From Rhodoferax sp. AJA081-3 (GTDB lineage Bacteria; Pseudomonadota; Gammaproteobacteria; Burkholderiales; Burkholderiaceae_C): a stretch of 64,000 bases of DNA. This document shows, one piece after another, positions 1 through 12,251 of this stretch; position 1 is the first letter of the stretch; every line of letters starts with the position of its first letter. Position numbers and translations under genes: made by a program. The notes under the pieces were generated by a model. The model ran no database searches, was not told where the DNA came from, and saw nothing but the letters and a program-made list of their open reading frames with translations. The stretch is from positions 4,030,001 to 4,094,000 of the forward strand of contig NZ_CP059068.1 in NCBI RefSeq assembly GCF_017798165.1. The letters are read 5' to 3'.

Positions 1-1054
1 CCATGTGGGGTGTCACCACGTTCGGGTCCAGGCGCTGCCAGTCGGCCGGGCTCTCCAGAATGCCGAGTGTGGACCAGCGCTGGCCAATCACCTCATCCCG
101 GCGGTATCCGGTGACCTGCTCGGCCGTGGCGTTGAACAGGGTCACTTCGCCCTGGCGGTTGCGGCCCACCACCATCAGGTTGGCGGTGTCGATCAGGTTC
201 TCCAGCAGGGTGTTGGTGCGCCGCGCGGCGGCCTCTGAAACATCGCGCGCGTGGTTGGATGCGCGCAGGCTGTCTGCCATGCTGCACAGGGCGTTGTGCA
301 ACTGGCCGGCCTCGTCGTGCAAATCCTCGGTGGCAATGGCGTCGAGCCTGCCCTGTGCAATGTCGCCGGAGATGGCCACGGCTTCGCGCAGGGGGCGTAT
401 CACGCTCAGGCGTATCAGCACGGCCAGGCCCACCCCCAGCACCAGCACCGCAGCCAGCACGGCCCACTGCAGGCGGGTGACCGATTCAATACGCTGGGCC
501 GCCCAGGCTTCGTCATCCTGGGTGCGCTGCTTGGCCTGGGAAACCACGGCGTCTATGGCCACGCGGTGTTCGCCGTACAGGCTGGTGAGTTTGACCAGGG
601 CCTGCTCCATGCCCGCAGTGTCATGGCTGTGCACGGCAGGCAGGTACTGGTTGAACGCCACATCAAAAAAACGCAGGGCCGGTGTGTGGGCTTGCAGCAG
701 CAGGGTATGGGCCAACCGGCTTTCCAGTGGGACCGAAGACCAGTGGGCGTGGCGCGCCGCGTATTCGGTACGCAGCTGGCGCAGGCGGTCGATCAGTGCG
801 CCCTGGTGCAGGCTGTCAACCGCACGGGTGATTTGCAGGCACACCAGGTAAGACTCGATGATGTGCACCGGCGGCGGCAATACATCGGCCACCAGTTCCT
901 GGCTCTGGTTGATGCGCTGGTAAACAGGGCCGCCCACCTTGACCTCGTTGAGCGTGGCAAAAGACCAGATGCCGTAGCCCCCCAGGCCCACCGAAAAGAC
1001 CAGCACCAGCAAACCCAGCCGCGGGCCGATACGCAGGCGGCGCAGCACATTCAT
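1..1054 (-). CDS. Membrane sensor protein with HAMP and PAS domains, C-terminus cut by window edge
   Basis: Read on the minus strand from the ATG at 1054, the frame stays open to base 1 (351 codons), so the output domain is missing. A first membrane helix lies at residues about 13-30, then a helical extracytoplasmic region of about 170 residues, a second membrane helix at about 206-225, a HAMP-like stretch at about 220-272, and a PAS-like segment from about 290 that includes the sequence [18 protein letters not shown]. It could be a histidine kinase, diguanylate cyclase or other regulator; the missing end decides. The ATG overlaps the TGA of the hybrid kinase upstream (TCAT on the plus strand), so it is the last visible gene of a four-gene sensory operon. 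Confidence 0.75.
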   Translation of the reverse strand, partial: MNVLRRLRIGPRLGLLVLVFSVGLGGYGIWSFATLNEVKVGGPVYQRINQSQELVADVLPPPVHIIESYLVCLQITRAVDSLHQGALIDRLRQLRTEYAARHAHWSSVPLESRLAHTLLLQAHTPALRFFDVAFNQYLPAVHSHDTAGMEQALVKLTSLYGEHRVAIDAVVSQAKQRTQDDEAWAAQRIESVTRLQWAVLAAVLVLGVGLAVLIRLSVIRPLREAVAISGDIAQGRLDAIATEDLHDEAGQLHNALCSMADSLRASNHARDVSEAAARRTNTLLENLIDTANLMVVGRNRQGEVTLFNATAEQVTGYRRDEVIGQRWSTLGILESPADWQRLDPNVVTPHM

Positions 1055-3657
1055 GGAGCGGTGCCCTCCAGCGCCACGCCCCAGGCCAGCGCCAGCGCCT
1101 GCAAGGCAACAAGGGCCGCATCAAAGTCATAACGCAGGATGGGACCCGACACGGCCGAGAAATCCTGCGCCCATGGGTGGCTGGCGAGGGTGCTGCTGAT
1201 GGTTTCCGCCAAGGGCCCTGCGTTGGCATCGTCCCGCGCCAGCAGGCGGGCCAACGCTTGGAGCTGTTGGTGCAGAAGGGCCGGGTTGAACGGCGGGGCC
1301 TGATCGGGCGGTGCGGCGCTCGTGTCGGCGGCCGAACGGGTCAGCTCGGCCTGCACGGCTTCCAGCAGCGGGTCCAAGGCGTCTTGTACCTGCCCTTGCA
1401 GCTGCGCCAAGGGGGCGGTGTCGGGTCTTTCCAGCGCCTGCTCCAGCGCCTGTGCGGCCTGGCGCAAGGTTGCGGCACCGAGGTTGGCCGCCAGTCCTTT
1501 GAGCGTGTGGGCCAGACGCTGGGCCTCGGCATAGTCTCCCGCCTGCAGTTGGCTGGCCAAGGTCGCTGGGGTTTGGGCATGGGCCTGGGCGAACCGCAGC
1601 ATCAGCTTGTGGTACTGGCGTACATCACCGCGCAGGCGTTCCAGCGCGGGGCCCAGTTCTACGCCGGGAAGGTGTGGCAGGTCTTGCATCGCTTGTATCG
1701 TTGTTTCGGGTACGGCCATGGCAGTGGCCGGATGTGCCGCAAGGGCAGGGCGCTGGATCCACCGCGCCAGCGTGGACAGCAGTTGGTGGACATCAATAGG
1801 TTTGGGGATATGGTCGTCCATGCCCACCGCCAGGCAGCGTTCCCGGTCGCCGGACATGGCGTTGGCTGTCATGGCCAGTATGGGCAGGTCGGCAAATCCT
1901 GGCTCCGCGCGGATGCGGCGCGTGGCCTCAAAACCATCCATCACCGGCATTTGCCAGTCCATCAGCACGGCGTCATAGGGGTTGTGCAGCACTTTGGCCA
2001 CGGCCTGTTCACCATTGCTGGCCAGGTCCACCCGTATACCGGCTTCGGTCAGGATGTCGCTCCCCAATTCCTGGTTGACCTCGTTGTCGTCCACCAGCAG
2101 CACCCGGGCGCCGCGCAACTGGACAAAAAGTGTGTCGTCCGGGTCCATCGGCCGGGGAATAGGCTTCCCTGGCAGGGCAGTTGGTGTGGCGGACAGGCCC
2201 AGCCGCGCAGTAAAAACAAAGCGGCTGCCATGGCCGGGTTCACTGTCCACACGGATGGTTCCGTCCATCATCTCGACCAGGCGCCGCGCAATGGTCAGGC
2301 CCAGACCTGTGCCGCCGTACTGGCGGGTGGTGGACGAGTCCCCCTGCACAAAGGGTTTGAACAGCTTGGCGCATTGTTCGGCGCTCAGACCAATACCGGT
2401 GTCTTGCACGTCAAATGCCAGCAGCACCGCGTTGGGCGAGCGTTCTGCGCAGGCCACACCCACCCGCACTTCGCCCTGGTGGGTGAATTTGATGGCGTTG
2501 TTGACCAGGTTGGTCAGCACCTGGCGCAGACGCATTTCGTCACCCACCAAGGTGTCGGGCACATCGGGCGCCACATCAAAGGCCAGCACCAGGCCTTTTT
2601 CCTGGACGCTGAACTGTGTCAGGTCGGCCAACTGTGCCAGTGTCTGGTGCAGGGAAAACGCCTGGCGGTCGAAGGCCAGTTTGCCGGCGTCGATCTTGGA
2701 GAAATCGAGGATGTCATTGAGGATGCCCAACAGTCCCCGTCCGGCGGTGCTGACCTTTTGCAGGTAGTCCCGCTGTTTGGGCTGGAGTTCGGTGCGCAGG
2801 GTCAGGTCGGTCATGCCGATGATGGCGTTCATCGGCGTGCGGATCTCGTGGCTCATATTGGCCAGAAATTCGCTTTTGCTCTGGTTGGCGGCCTCCGCGA
2901 GTTGGCGGGCCTGTTGCGCCTCGCGGGTGCGTTCTAACACGCGGGACTCCAGCGTGGCGTTGTGCAGGGCCACCTCGGCGTGGCTGTCCGACAGGGCTTG
3001 CATTAGCTGGTTGAAGCCTTGTTGCAAGGTGTTGATCTCGGCAACCTGAGAGTCACCAATGTGTATGGCCTGCCCCTGGCCGCTGGCCGACAGGTCACGC
3101 ACCTGGGTAGAAAATTGCACCAGCGGCCGCACGATGTGGGTGCGCACAAATTGCCACAACAACAGCCCAAACAGCGACAAAAGCGCCAGGGCGGCAATGG
3201 CCACGGCACGCAGTGTCTCTTCCAGTTGCTGGTAAACCGCCTGTTCGCTGGAGGCGATGTTCAGGTGTCCCACCTCGCTACTGACCTGGTTCTTGGTACG
3301 GAACAGCGGTTTCTGGACCGCCAACGCGGCGCTGGGCTGCATGCCGTTGGGCGCGCGCCAGGTCGCAACCACCTGGCCATCGGGCTTGACCACATCCACC
3401 TGTGCCACGGCCGGGTGGGCGCCTATGCCGGTGACGATGGAGTTCAGCAGCGATTCGTCAAATTCCCAAATGGCCAACTCGGTACCTGGCGCAAAGGTGG
3501 TGGCCAGCGATTGCAGGGTGTCGTGGATGTAGGACCGTGCCCGTTGGTACTCTATGAAGGACTGCACCCCGACCACAACGGCGGCGAAGGCCAGAAACGT
3601 GGGCAGCAGCTTGCGGAGAAAAACCTGTGTCAGTGGGTAGTGGACGGACTGTTGCAT
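1051..3657 (-). CDS. Hybrid sensor histidine kinase with receiver and Hpt domains (BarA-like architecture)
   Basis: An 868-residue protein starting at the ATG at 3657. The frame is open to 3900, but that longer version overlaps the upstream gene. Domains in order: membrane helix at about 17-34, a short periplasmic sensor, second helix at about 150-170, HAMP, HisKA with His270 in [15 protein letters not shown], HATPase with the N box [11 protein letters not shown] and G boxes DTGIGLS and GGTGLGL, a receiver at about 517-635 with Asp567 in [12 protein letters not shown], and an Hpt domain with His717 in [12 protein letters not shown]. This is a complete His-Asp-His relay; no final response regulator with a DNA-binding domain is seen beside it. 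It starts 17 bases after the frameshifted regulator-kinase gene and overlaps the next sensor gene. Confidence 0.9.
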   Translation of the reverse strand: MQQSVHYPLTQVFLRKLLPTFLAFAAVVVGVQSFIEYQRARSYIHDTLQSLATTFAPGTELAIWEFDESLLNSIVTGIGAHPAVAQVDVVKPDGQVVATWRAPNGMQPSAALAVQKPLFRTKNQVSSEVGHLNIASSEQAVYQQLEETLRAVAIAALALLSLFGLLLWQFVRTHIVRPLVQFSTQVRDLSASGQGQAIHIGDSQVAEINTLQQGFNQLMQALSDSHAEVALHNATLESRVLERTREAQQARQLAEAANQSKSEFLANMSHEIRTPMNAIIGMTDLTLRTELQPKQRDYLQKVSTAGRGLLGILNDILDFSKIDAGKLAFDRQAFSLHQTLAQLADLTQFSVQEKGLVLAFDVAPDVPDTLVGDEMRLRQVLTNLVNNAIKFTHQGEVRVGVACAERSPNAVLLAFDVQDTGIGLSAEQCAKLFKPFVQGDSSTTRQYGGTGLGLTIARRLVEMMDGTIRVDSEPGHGSRFVFTARLGLSATPTALPGKPIPRPMDPDDTLFVQLRGARVLLVDDNEVNQELGSDILTEAGIRVDLASNGEQAVAKVLHNPYDAVLMDWQMPVMDGFEATRRIRAEPGFADLPILAMTANAMSGDRERCLAVGMDDHIPKPIDVHQLLSTLARWIQRPALAAHPATAMAVPETTIQAMQDLPHLPGVELGPALERLRGDVRQYHKLMLRFAQAHAQTPATLASQLQAGDYAEAQRLAHTLKGLAANLGAATLRQAAQALEQALERPDTAPLAQLQGQVQDALDPLLEAVQAELTRSAADTSAAPPDQAPPFNPALLHQQLQALARLLARDDANAGPLAETISSTLASHPWAQDFSAVSGPILRYDFDAALVALQALALAWGVALEGTAP

Positions 3658-3674
3658 GGCGGCAAGCCGACTCC

Positions 3675-4902
<1,228 letters not shown>

Positions 4903-4917
4903 GCGCCGTCACCGCCC

Positions 4918-6492
4918 TCACCGCAGCGCAAGGGTGCGAGACTGCGTGACGCCGGGTGGCAACAGGAATACCGCCACGGCCCTGACCTGGTCACCGGCAA
5001 GGGTTTTGAGGCTGCTGGCCGCTGCTGCCATTTGCTCGACCAGCGCAGCGTTTTGTTGCGTGACCTGGTCCATCTGCATGACGGCCTCTCCCACCTGCTG
5101 CACACCCATGGCCTGCTCACCACTGGCGGCGCTGATCTCGCCCATGATGTCGGTCACGCGCCGTATGCTGGTGACCACTTCGGTCATCGTGATACCGGCC
5201 TTGTCTACCAGGGCGGTGCCCTGTTCGACCCGCTCCACGCTGGTGTTGATCAAATTCTTGATCTCTTTGGCGGCCTCGGCGCTGCGCCCGGCCAGTGAAC
5301 GCACTTCACTGGCCACCACCGCAAAACCGCGGCCCTGCTCACCGGCACGGGCGGCTTCCACCGCTGCGTTCAGAGCCAGGATATTGGTCTGGAAGGCGAT
5401 GCCGTCGATCACACTGATGATGTCGCTGATCCTGCGGCTGGATTCGTTGATGCCTTTCATGGTCTCCACCACCTGGCCCACCACATTGCCCCCCTGGATG
5501 GCGACGGTGGAGGCGTTTTGTGCCAGTTGGTTGGCCTGTTTGGCGCTGTCGGCATTCTGTTTGACGGTGGAGCTGAGCTCTTCCATGGAGGCTGCGGTTT
5601 CTTCCAGCGCGCTGGCCTGTTGTTCGGTGCGCATGGACAGGTCGTTGTTGCCCTGGGCGATTTCGGAGCTGGCGTCGGCCACCCCTTCGCTGCCCACCCG
5701 CACGGTGGACACCACCTCCACCAGGTTGCCCTGCATTTCCTTCAGGGCGGCCAGGGCCATACCGGTCTCACTTTTGCCGGTACCGTCAATTTGCAGGGTC
5801 AAGTTGCCACTGGCCACGCTGCGGGCAATGTCCACCACCTGGTTCAGGGGCACGGTGATGGCTTTGATCAGCATCCAGGCAATGGCGCTGGCCAGGGCAA
5901 TGGCCAGGACCACCACCACACTGAACAGGATGACGGTTTTTTGGTAGTTGTCGGTTGAACGGTCGTACTCGGCCTTGGCTTCCTTGAGTTGTACGTCGAT
6001 CAAGGTGGAGATGGCCGTGCTCATGGGGTCAATCGCTTCGTACAGGGGCTTGACCATGGCCGTCACCTTGTCTTTGTCGCCAGACTCCATGGCGGCCTTG
6101 GCCTGGGCTACCACAGGCTGCGCCTTGGCGATCAGGTCGGTGGCCTGGGCCACGCCACGTTTTTCTTCTTCGGTGAGGGTGGTGGAAATGTAGGCCTTCC
6201 ATTCCGTTTCGGCGGCGCTCAGCGCGTTGGTGACCTCTTTGACGGCGGCCTTGGGGTCCATGATGCCCGCGGACACCTTGTTGGTGGCATCCACAATGCC
6301 CACCGCATACATGTCGCTGACGACCTTGAGCTGTTTGAGGGGGACCACCCGATCGGCATAAATGGTGCCGATGGACGCATTGGTACTTCGGACCTTGAGG
6401 AAACCAAAACCAGCCATCAGGCTGACCAGTGTTACGAGCACCACAAACCCCAGCGTCAGCCGGGTGGAGATTTTCATGTCATGCAAGTCCAT
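4918..6492 (-). CDS. Methyl-accepting chemotaxis protein
   Basis: A 524-residue transmembrane receptor. The start at 6492 is chosen for its AAAGGAA ribosome site seven bases upstream; the open frame extends further without support. Membrane helices lie at about 10-30 and 190-215, enclosing a helical sensor of the four-helix-bundle kind. A HAMP domain follows, then a long cytoplasmic coiled coil whose hairpin tip carries the conserved [20 protein letters not shown] and [17 protein letters not shown] motifs that contact CheA/CheW. No C-terminal NWETF-like CheR tether is present. It heads an operon with two kinases and another sensor rather than cheAW, so it may feed a relay other than flagellar chemotaxis. 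The ligand is unknown. Confidence 0.93.
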   Translation of the reverse strand: MDLHDMKISTRLTLGFVVLVTLVSLMAGFGFLKVRSTNASIGTIYADRVVPLKQLKVVSDMYAVGIVDATNKVSAGIMDPKAAVKEVTNALSAAETEWKAYISTTLTEEEKRGVAQATDLIAKAQPVVAQAKAAMESGDKDKVTAMVKPLYEAIDPMSTAISTLIDVQLKEAKAEYDRSTDNYQKTVILFSVVVVLAIALASAIAWMLIKAITVPLNQVVDIARSVASGNLTLQIDGTGKSETGMALAALKEMQGNLVEVVSTVRVGSEGVADASSEIAQGNNDLSMRTEQQASALEETAASMEELSSTVKQNADSAKQANQLAQNASTVAIQGGNVVGQVVETMKGINESSRRISDIISVIDGIAFQTNILALNAAVEAARAGEQGRGFAVVASEVRSLAGRSAEAAKEIKNLINTSVERVEQGTALVDKAGITMTEVVTSIRRVTDIMGEISAASGEQAMGVQQVGEAVMQMDQVTQQNAALVEQMAAAASSLKTLAGDQVRAVAVFLLPPGVTQSRTLALR

Positions 6493-6623
6493 GGAGATTC
6501 CTTTTTTGGTAGCAATCCAGCGGGCACCAGTACAGCCTAGCACTATTGTTAGTCTTTGGCTATGGGTGGAGTGCCGTGGGTTGGCAAGAGCCGGGTTGGC
6601 GGCTTGCCGCACAATCGGTGCCC

Positions 6624-7832
6624 ATGAAAACCCTAAGACTTCGCGCCGGTAAAGAGCGCTCCCTGCAGCGCCGCCACCCCTGGATCTTTGAATCCGCCAT
6701 TGCCAAAGGCAGCGCCGACAGCGGCGAAACCGTGCGGTTGGAATCCGACAGCGGCGCCTTTCTGGGCTGGGCGGCGTTCAGCCCCACGTCCAAAATCCGC
6801 GCCCGGGTTTGGAGCTTTGATGAGGCTCAGCGCATCGATGCTTCTTTTTTTATAGCGGCAGTAGCAGCATCTGTGGGGGCTAGAGCCCGATTTGACATAC
6901 AGAGCAATGGTCTGCGCCTGGTCCATGGTGAATCCGACGGCCTGCCCGGGCTGATTGTGGACCGCTACGGCGACACCTTGGTGGCGCAGTTTTTGTCCAG
7001 TGGTGCCGAGCGCTGGAAAGCGGTATTGGCCGATGCCCTGCTGGCCCACACCGGACTGAGCAAACTCTACGAGCGCTCGGACGCCAGCAGCCGTGCACTG
7101 GAAGGCCTACCCGAGGTCAAGGGCTGGCTGCGGGGTGGTGACGCCAGCACACCCACCGACTTTGTGCTGCGTGAACACGACTGGCAGTTGGGGCTGTCCA
7201 TAGCCGACGGCCACAAGACCGGCTTCTACCTGGACCAGCGCGACAGCCGCAAGAAGTTTGCCGACTACGCCCAGCGGCTGAGCTTCCAGCGGGTGCTGAA
7301 CTGCTTTTGTTATACCGGCGGCTTTACGGTGGCGGCGCTGGCGGGACTGCGTGCCGGTGGTTTTACCGGCGGGCATGTCACGTCCATCGACTCGTCCGGC
7401 GCGGCCCTGGAGCAGGCGCGTGCCAATGTGGAACTCAATGGCCTGGACACGGCCCAAGCCACCTTTATGGATGCGGACGTGAACGCCTCCCTGCGCCAGT
7501 TTGTGAACGAGGGCCGGACGTTTGACGCCATCGTGCTGGATCCGCCCAAGTTCGCCCCCACGGTGGCCCATGCCGAACGCGCGGCCCGGGCTTACAAGGA
7601 CATCAACCGCCTGGCGCTCAAGTTGCTGGAGCCCGGTGGTGTGTTGTTTACCTATTCCTGCTCTGGGGGTATCAGCGCCGACCTGTTCCACAAGATCGTG
7701 GCCGGTGCCGGGTCGGACGCTGGGGTGGACGGCTTCATCACCGAACGTATGGGTGGTGCCCCGGACCATCCCATGACCATCGCCTTCCCCGAGGGTGAAT
7801 ACCTGAAAGGTCTTGTTGTGATGCGTAAGTGA
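6624..7832 (+). CDS. rlmI: Class I SAM-dependent 23S rRNA cytosine methyltransferase, RlmI-like
   Basis: A 402-residue protein close in size to E. coli RlmI (396), which makes m5C1962 in 23S rRNA. An N-terminal PUA-like domain ([17 protein letters not shown]) is followed by the family motif [16 protein letters not shown], then a Rossmann methyltransferase fold with [14 protein letters not shown] as the SAM site, the DPPKFAP motif, and the catalytic-loop TYSCSGGIS. The ATG at 6624 is chosen because the domain begins there; the open frame runs back to 6546. It diverges from the MCP gene. Codons 73-91 are made of a copy of short repeat R1 without an obvious change in protein length. Confidence 0.88.
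   Translation: MKTLRLRAGKERSLQRRHPWIFESAIAKGSADSGETVRLESDSGAFLGWAAFSPTSKIRARVWSFDEAQRIDASFFIAAVAASVGARARFDIQSNGLRLVHGESDGLPGLIVDRYGDTLVAQFLSSGAERWKAVLADALLAHTGLSKLYERSDASSRALEGLPEVKGWLRGGDASTPTDFVLREHDWQLGLSIADGHKTGFYLDQRDSRKKFADYAQRLSFQRVLNCFCYTGGFTVAALAGLRAGGFTGGHVTSIDSSGAALEQARANVELNGLDTAQATFMDADVNASLRQFVNEGRTFDAIVLDPPKFAPTVAHAERAARAYKDINRLALKLLEPGGVLFTYSCSGGISADLFHKIVAGAGSDAGVDGFITERMGGAPDHPMTIAFPEGEYLKGLVVMRK
6841..6893 (+). repeat. Short dispersed repeat R1, copy inside the RlmI-like gene
   Basis: An A/T-rich start (TTTTTTTATAGC), a variable middle and the R1 core TGGGGGCTAGAGCCCGATTTG. The copy is translated in frame as part of the methyltransferase. Confidence 0.6.
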
Positions 7833-7860
7833 AGACGGCTAAGAGTTCGTGTGTCGATGC

Positions 7861-7965
7861 GCGCCCGCAGCAGAGCAGGGGGTAAACACCGCCGTTCGTG
7901 TCCTCCGCCCTTCGGGCTCCCCCTTTACCTCACTTTGGCGTTCACCCCAGCCCTGCCGCTCGATC
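7861..7965. repeat. Palindromic repeat R2, decayed copy F
   Basis: The 212-base gap between the methyltransferase and the GTPase holds an imperfect hairpin. Its centre (GTTCGTGTCCTCCGCCC, TTCGGGCTCC, CTTTACCTCACTTTG) is the R2 core read on the minus strand. The arms (around GCAGGGGGTAAACACCGCC and GGCGTTCACCCCAGCCCTGC) pair only partly. I see no terminator with a T run here. Confidence 0.65.
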
Positions 7966-8044
7966 CGTTGCACCCTTTTCCCTGTAAGCCTGGTATCTTG
8001 AAATGACCAGTACACTCCCCACCTGCTGATTTTTGGATTCCCCC

Positions 8045-9109
8045 ATGAGTTTGATTCCCGCGACCATCCTGACCGGCTTTCTGGGTTCCGGCAAAACCAC
8101 CTTGCTCAAGCGCGTGCTGGAAGAGGCGCATGGCCAGAAGATTGCGGTCATCGAGAACGAATTCGGTGAGGAAAACATCGACAGCGACATCCTGGTCAGC
8201 GACACCAATGAGCAGATCATCCAGATGAGCAATGGCTGCATCTGCTGCACCATCCGCGAAGACCTGCGCGCCACGCTGCGCGACCTGGCGGAGAAAAAAC
8301 GCAAGGGCGAGCTGGACTTCGAGCGCGTGGTGATCGAGACCACCGGCGTGGCCGACCCCGGCCCGGTGGCCCAGACCTTTTTCATGGACGACGAGATTGC
8401 CGAGTCCTACCTGCTGGACTCCATCCTGACCCTGGTCGATGCCAAACATGCCGAGCAGCAGCTCAATGACCGCCAGGAGGCGCGCCGCCAGGTAGGTTTT
8501 GCCGATCAGATCTTCATCAGCAAGACCGATCTGGTGTCCAAGGACGAAACCGATGCGCTGATGCACCGCCTCAAACACATGAACCCCCGGGCGCCGCAAA
8601 AGGCCGTGCATTTTGGGGAAGTGGCCCTGAGCGAGGTGTTTGACCTGCGCGGCTTCAACCTGAATGCCAAGCTGGACATCGACCCGGACTTCCTGAAGGA
8701 CGACGCGCACGACCACGGGCATGAACACCATGACCATGAACACGGCGAACATTGCGACCACCCCTCGCACCAGCATGACGGGCACGGCCACGGGCACCAC
8801 CACCACCACGATGACGACGTCAAGAGTTTTGTCTTCAAGTCCGACCGGCCGTTCGACCCGGCCAAGCTGGAAGACTTTCTGGGTGCCATCGTCAACATCT
8901 ACGGTCCGCGCATGCTGCGCTACAAAGGGGTGCTCTATATGAAGAGCACGGACCGCAAGGTGATCTTCCAGGGTGTGCACCAGCTGATGGGCAGTGATCT
9001 GGGACCCCAATGGGCCGAGGGTGAACAGCGGTGCAGCAAAATGGTCTTTATTGGCATCGACCTGCCCAAAGACATTTTGTTGCAAGGCATGGAACAGTCT
9101 TTAGTGTGA
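8045..9109 (+). CDS. COG0523 (CobW/YjiA/ZigA-type) metal-handling GTPase
   Basis: A 354-residue G3E-family P-loop GTPase. Visible are Walker A GFLGSGKTTLL near the N-terminus, the metal-binding CICC in NGCICCTIREDL, the ETTGVADPGPV switch, the guanine-specificity SKTDL, and a histidine-rich loop at about 222-258 with many H, D and E residues in HDHGHEHHDHEH-like runs. A CobW C-terminal domain follows (KSFVFKSDRPFDPAKLEDFL). Members with this loop insert or store zinc, cobalt or nickel; which metal is not shown by the sequence. The ATG at 8045 is preferred over a TTG four codons earlier. The next gene is dksA-like, and COG0523 and dksA paralogs often sit together in zinc-stress regulons, but no clear Zur box was seen. 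Confidence 0.88.
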   Translation: MSLIPATILTGFLGSGKTTLLKRVLEEAHGQKIAVIENEFGEENIDSDILVSDTNEQIIQMSNGCICCTIREDLRATLRDLAEKKRKGELDFERVVIETTGVADPGPVAQTFFMDDEIAESYLLDSILTLVDAKHAEQQLNDRQEARRQVGFADQIFISKTDLVSKDETDALMHRLKHMNPRAPQKAVHFGEVALSEVFDLRGFNLNAKLDIDPDFLKDDAHDHGHEHHDHEHGEHCDHPSHQHDGHGHGHHHHHDDDVKSFVFKSDRPFDPAKLEDFLGAIVNIYGPRMLRYKGVLYMKSTDRKVIFQGVHQLMGSDLGPQWAEGEQRCSKMVFIGIDLPKDILLQGMEQSLV

Positions 9110-9275
9110 TGGACCCCAAATGATTGTCTCGATTTTGCAACGTATGGGTTTTGCCAAGGGGAAGCCTGTACACTCGCGCGCCGGAGAAGCCCAGTCAAAA
9201 AAGCCTGCAAAAGGCAAGGCCGGGTTAGCAGGCCCCACCGACCATGCGCAGGAGATTTCTGCCAGGAGACACGAA

Positions 9276-10391
9276 GTGAACGCTAAATCTGGAAAAGACA
9301 GCAAGGCAGCTGCCGCTAAAACCAAAGCAACGGCTGTAGCCAAGCCCAAGGGGAAAACTGTCGCCAAGCCCAGTAAGTCCACCAAACCTGTGGCAAAAGT
9401 CGCCAGCAAGCCGCCGGCCAAACCCGCTAAAAAAGTGGCGACCAAAGTGGCTGCAAAACCTGCCGCCAAGCCCGCTGCGAAACCGGTGGCAAAAGCTGCT
9501 CCTGCAAAATCTGCCAAGCCCGTAGCGAAAGTCGGCGCAAAATCAACGGCCAAGCCAGTTGCCAAAAAAGCTGTCCCGCCCAAAGTCGTTACGGCCAAGA
9601 AGGTCACCCCATCGGATTCAAAACCCGTTATTTCCAAACCCCGGGCTGTTGCCAGCCCTGCTCCCATGCCCGTTTCCAAAACGTCAGCCAAGCCAATGCA
9701 GACAACTGTTTCCTCCAAGTCCAAATCCCCAGTCGCCGCGCCCGCAGTGGCCGAAAAAGTCGCTGCTGCACCGGTTGCCGCTGCGGTTCCCGCAAAGGCA
9801 GGGCGCCCCTCGTCCCGTTTGGCGCAATTGACCGTGCCATCCATGGCGCAAACGGTTGCGTCCACCGCTGCCAAAGCCAGCTATACACAGTCCGCGCCAA
9901 CGCCTATCATTGTTCCAGCCTTGCCGTCTTCGATCAAAAAAGACCCCAAGCTCGCCAACAACTGGAAAACAACTGCCGTGGCTGATCTCAGTGATGCGGA
10001 ATTGATGGCCATGCCCGATTCCGAGTACATGAATGCCGTGCAATTGGCGGTATTCCGCCTCAAGCTGACCAAACTCAAGCTGGATATTCTCAACAGTGCA
10101 GGTGAGACCACCGAGCATTTGCGCGAAGACACGTCCGTGGTGCCAGACCCCGCCGACCGTGCCACGATCGAGGAAGAGCATGCGCTGGAGCTGCGCACAC
10201 GCGACCGCGAGCGCAAGCTGTTGAAGAAGATTGAGCAATCCATAGCCCGCATCGATGCCGGCGACTATGGTTATTGTGATGAAACCGGTGAAGCCATCGG
10301 TGTGGGCCGTCTGTTGGCCCGCCCCACTGCAACCCTGTCCCTGGAAGCTCAACAGCGCCGGGAACTCAAGCAGAAAATGTTTGGGGATTGA
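9276..10391 (+). CDS. dksA: DksA/TraR-family RNA polymerase-binding protein with a long Lys/Ala/Pro-rich N-terminus
   Basis: The GTG at 9276 is chosen because AGGAG lies seven bases before it, giving 371 residues. DksA is usually near 150. Residues from about 3 to 250 are a disordered K/A/P/V-rich tract resembling histone H1 tails. The last 115 or so residues are DksA: a coiled coil (LRTRDRERKLLKKIEQSIARIDAGDYGYCDETGEAIGVGR, split here by the tip DPADRATIEEEHALEL) and a C4-finger remnant. Of the four zinc Cys in E. coli DksA only the first remains (YCDET instead of CxxC, ATLSLEA instead of CxxC), as in other betaproteobacterial DksA. The coiled-coil tip would enter the RNA polymerase secondary channel with ppGpp. 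Confidence 0.85.
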   Translation: MNAKSGKDSKAAAAKTKATAVAKPKGKTVAKPSKSTKPVAKVASKPPAKPAKKVATKVAAKPAAKPAAKPVAKAAPAKSAKPVAKVGAKSTAKPVAKKAVPPKVVTAKKVTPSDSKPVISKPRAVASPAPMPVSKTSAKPMQTTVSSKSKSPVAAPAVAEKVAAAPVAAAVPAKAGRPSSRLAQLTVPSMAQTVASTAAKASYTQSAPTPIIVPALPSSIKKDPKLANNWKTTAVADLSDAELMAMPDSEYMNAVQLAVFRLKLTKLKLDILNSAGETTEHLREDTSVVPDPADRATIEEEHALELRTRDRERKLLKKIEQSIARIDAGDYGYCDETGEAIGVGRLLARPTATLSLEAQQRRELKQKMFGD

Positions 10392-10437
10392 GGTTGCTGC
10401 TGATCTGATGCTCCTGCCCGTTCGGTAAACTGCGCAC

Positions 10438-12246
10438 ATGGCCACCAAAAGCGATTCGCCGGGATTGTTGTCCAAGATGGCAATGTTCGTTCGCAATCCG
10501 ACCAAGGACTGGTCGGAGTTGGAGCGCCCGCAAGCAGACCAGGACAGCAGTTTCGACAAGCAGGTGCTCAAGCAGATGATTGAGCGCAAGCGGCAAAACG
10601 ACTTCATCCGCAAACGCGAATTTGACCAGTTGCGCAAACTGCGCAGCCGCGGAGTGTCCGCGGTGGCGGGCATGGGGCGGCCCTCGGTGTTCCAGAACAG
10701 CCTGGCGACCGACCCCGACGGGCGCGCCGTGACCCTGAAAAAGATCGACGAGATCGAAGCCCAGATGTCCAAGCAATGGTGGAAAGGCAAACAAGATGCC
10801 GCCGCCAATGCCCAGGGTACGGGTTTTCCGGTTGCCAAACCCACAGGAACCGAACCTACGGAGCCAATGCCCGTAGCCCCCCGTCCGAACCTGGCATCCA
10901 TCTCCGAACAGTTTGATTCGACGGCGTCGTCCAATCTGAACCTGGGGGATGCCGGTGCGGGTGGTGCCGATTTCAAGGCCACGGAAATGGGCGATGGCAT
11001 GGAGCCTTTGCCCCCCACTCCGCGGTCCGGCCCCAAGCCCCCGCCGGGCGTAGGCCAAATTCCCATTCTGGGCAGCCTGGCCCAAAGTTATGACGGCGTG
11101 GACCAGAGCTTTTCGACGTCCAAAATGTTTGCCATCGACGTGGAAGACATGGCGACCGATCCTGAGCTGGAAGAGGCAGCCATCCGTTTTGCCAATGGCG
11201 ACGACGAAGGTGCCGAAAGCGGATTGTTGGCCGCTTTGCGGGGCGATGCCTTGATGCCAGAAGTTGCGCATTCGTGGGCAGCGGCCTTGCTGGATCTGTA
11301 CCGCGCCACGCAAAACCGTTCGCAATTCGACCAGGCCGTGGCGGAGTTTGCCCACCGGTTCGAGACCGTGACCCCGCAGTGGAGCGCCATTGGTGAAGAG
11401 CCCGCCGCGGCCCCCGCTCCCGGTACACAAGACGTGGCCCCACGGCGGGCTAGCCGCGATTACTCCATTGGCGCCATCTGGTGCAGCCCCGGCGAGTTAA
11501 ACGCCCTGGCCCTCGAAGATCTGCGTGATGCCATGGCATCCAATCCCACGCCTTGGCACTTGGACTGGTCGCGCCTGGTGCGTATTTCGGAAGATGCCAT
11601 GCCGCTGTTGGCCGGCCTGTTCAGCAGCCTGTGTGACGAACCGGTGGCACTGCGTTTCAGCGGCGCCCAACAGTTGGTAGATACGCTGCGTACCATGATG
11701 CCGTCGGGCGACCACAGCATCAGCCCCGATTGGTGGGCGATGCGTCTCAATGCACTGCGCACCATGCAGTTGCTCGACGATTTTGAGTTGGCTGCGCTGG
11801 ATTACTGCGTCACCTATGAGGTGTCGCCGCCCGCCTGGCAAGAGGCCCGCTGCCAATACGGAAATGTCGAGGCAGAAGAAGCCGCTGCAACCACCACACA
11901 GGCGGGCAACTGGAATTCCGGCTTTGCGCAGGCGCCCACAGCGCCTATTGGACTGGATGGCGCACAGCCTGTCAGTCTGGAGTTGAAAGGCAGTGTGCTC
12001 GGCGACGCAACACACGCGTTTGACGAATTTGATGCAGGGGAACACCGTGGCGACGGCATCATCGTGTCCTGCAAGGGGCTGGTGCGGGTGGACTTCTCTG
12101 CAGCCGGCAGCATCCTCAACTGGGTGGCCATGCGGGAGGCCGAAGGCTGCCATGTGCAGTTCCGCGATGTGCACCGTCTGGTGGCGGCCTTTTTTAATGT
12201 CATCGGCATCAATGAGCATGCCCGCGTTCTCCCCAGGCCTGTTTAA
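10438..12246 (+). CDS. STAS-like domain protein of unknown function, conserved before hslVU
   Basis: A 602-residue soluble protein with no signal peptide. Residues 1-110 are charged and helical; about 110-220 is a P/G/A-rich linker. A helical segment ([29 protein letters not shown]) resembles a short TPR-like repeat. The C-terminal half has a pattern like two STAS/MlaB-type domains: [18 protein letters not shown]... and [23 protein letters not shown]...[14 protein letters not shown], the latter with the typical anti-sigma-antagonist spacing. This is a fold impression by eye, not a proven assignment. It ends five bases before hslV and is probably cotranscribed with it; its role is unknown. Confidence 0.6.
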   Translation: MATKSDSPGLLSKMAMFVRNPTKDWSELERPQADQDSSFDKQVLKQMIERKRQNDFIRKREFDQLRKLRSRGVSAVAGMGRPSVFQNSLATDPDGRAVTLKKIDEIEAQMSKQWWKGKQDAAANAQGTGFPVAKPTGTEPTEPMPVAPRPNLASISEQFDSTASSNLNLGDAGAGGADFKATEMGDGMEPLPPTPRSGPKPPPGVGQIPILGSLAQSYDGVDQSFSTSKMFAIDVEDMATDPELEEAAIRFANGDDEGAESGLLAALRGDALMPEVAHSWAAALLDLYRATQNRSQFDQAVAEFAHRFETVTPQWSAIGEEPAAAPAPGTQDVAPRRASRDYSIGAIWCSPGELNALALEDLRDAMASNPTPWHLDWSRLVRISEDAMPLLAGLFSSLCDEPVALRFSGAQQLVDTLRTMMPSGDHSISPDWWAMRLNALRTMQLLDDFELAALDYCVTYEVSPPAWQEARCQYGNVEAEEAAATTTQAGNWNSGFAQAPTAPIGLDGAQPVSLELKGSVLGDATHAFDEFDAGEHRGDGIIVSCKGLVRVDFSAAGSILNWVAMREAEGCHVQFRDVHRLVAAFFNVIGINEHARVLPRPV

Positions 12247-12251
12247 ATTCC

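Noticed and set aside
1177..2937. A 586-codon plus-strand frame opposite the hybrid kinase, and similar long frames opposite the dcw genes
   Set aside because: They are antisense shadows of high-GC genes with no recognisable domains; the opposite strand has complete protein families.
9120..9275. An earlier ATG for the DksA-like gene
   Set aside because: The GTG at 9276 has AGGAG at seven bases; the upstream stretch has no such site and holds possible promoter-like bases.
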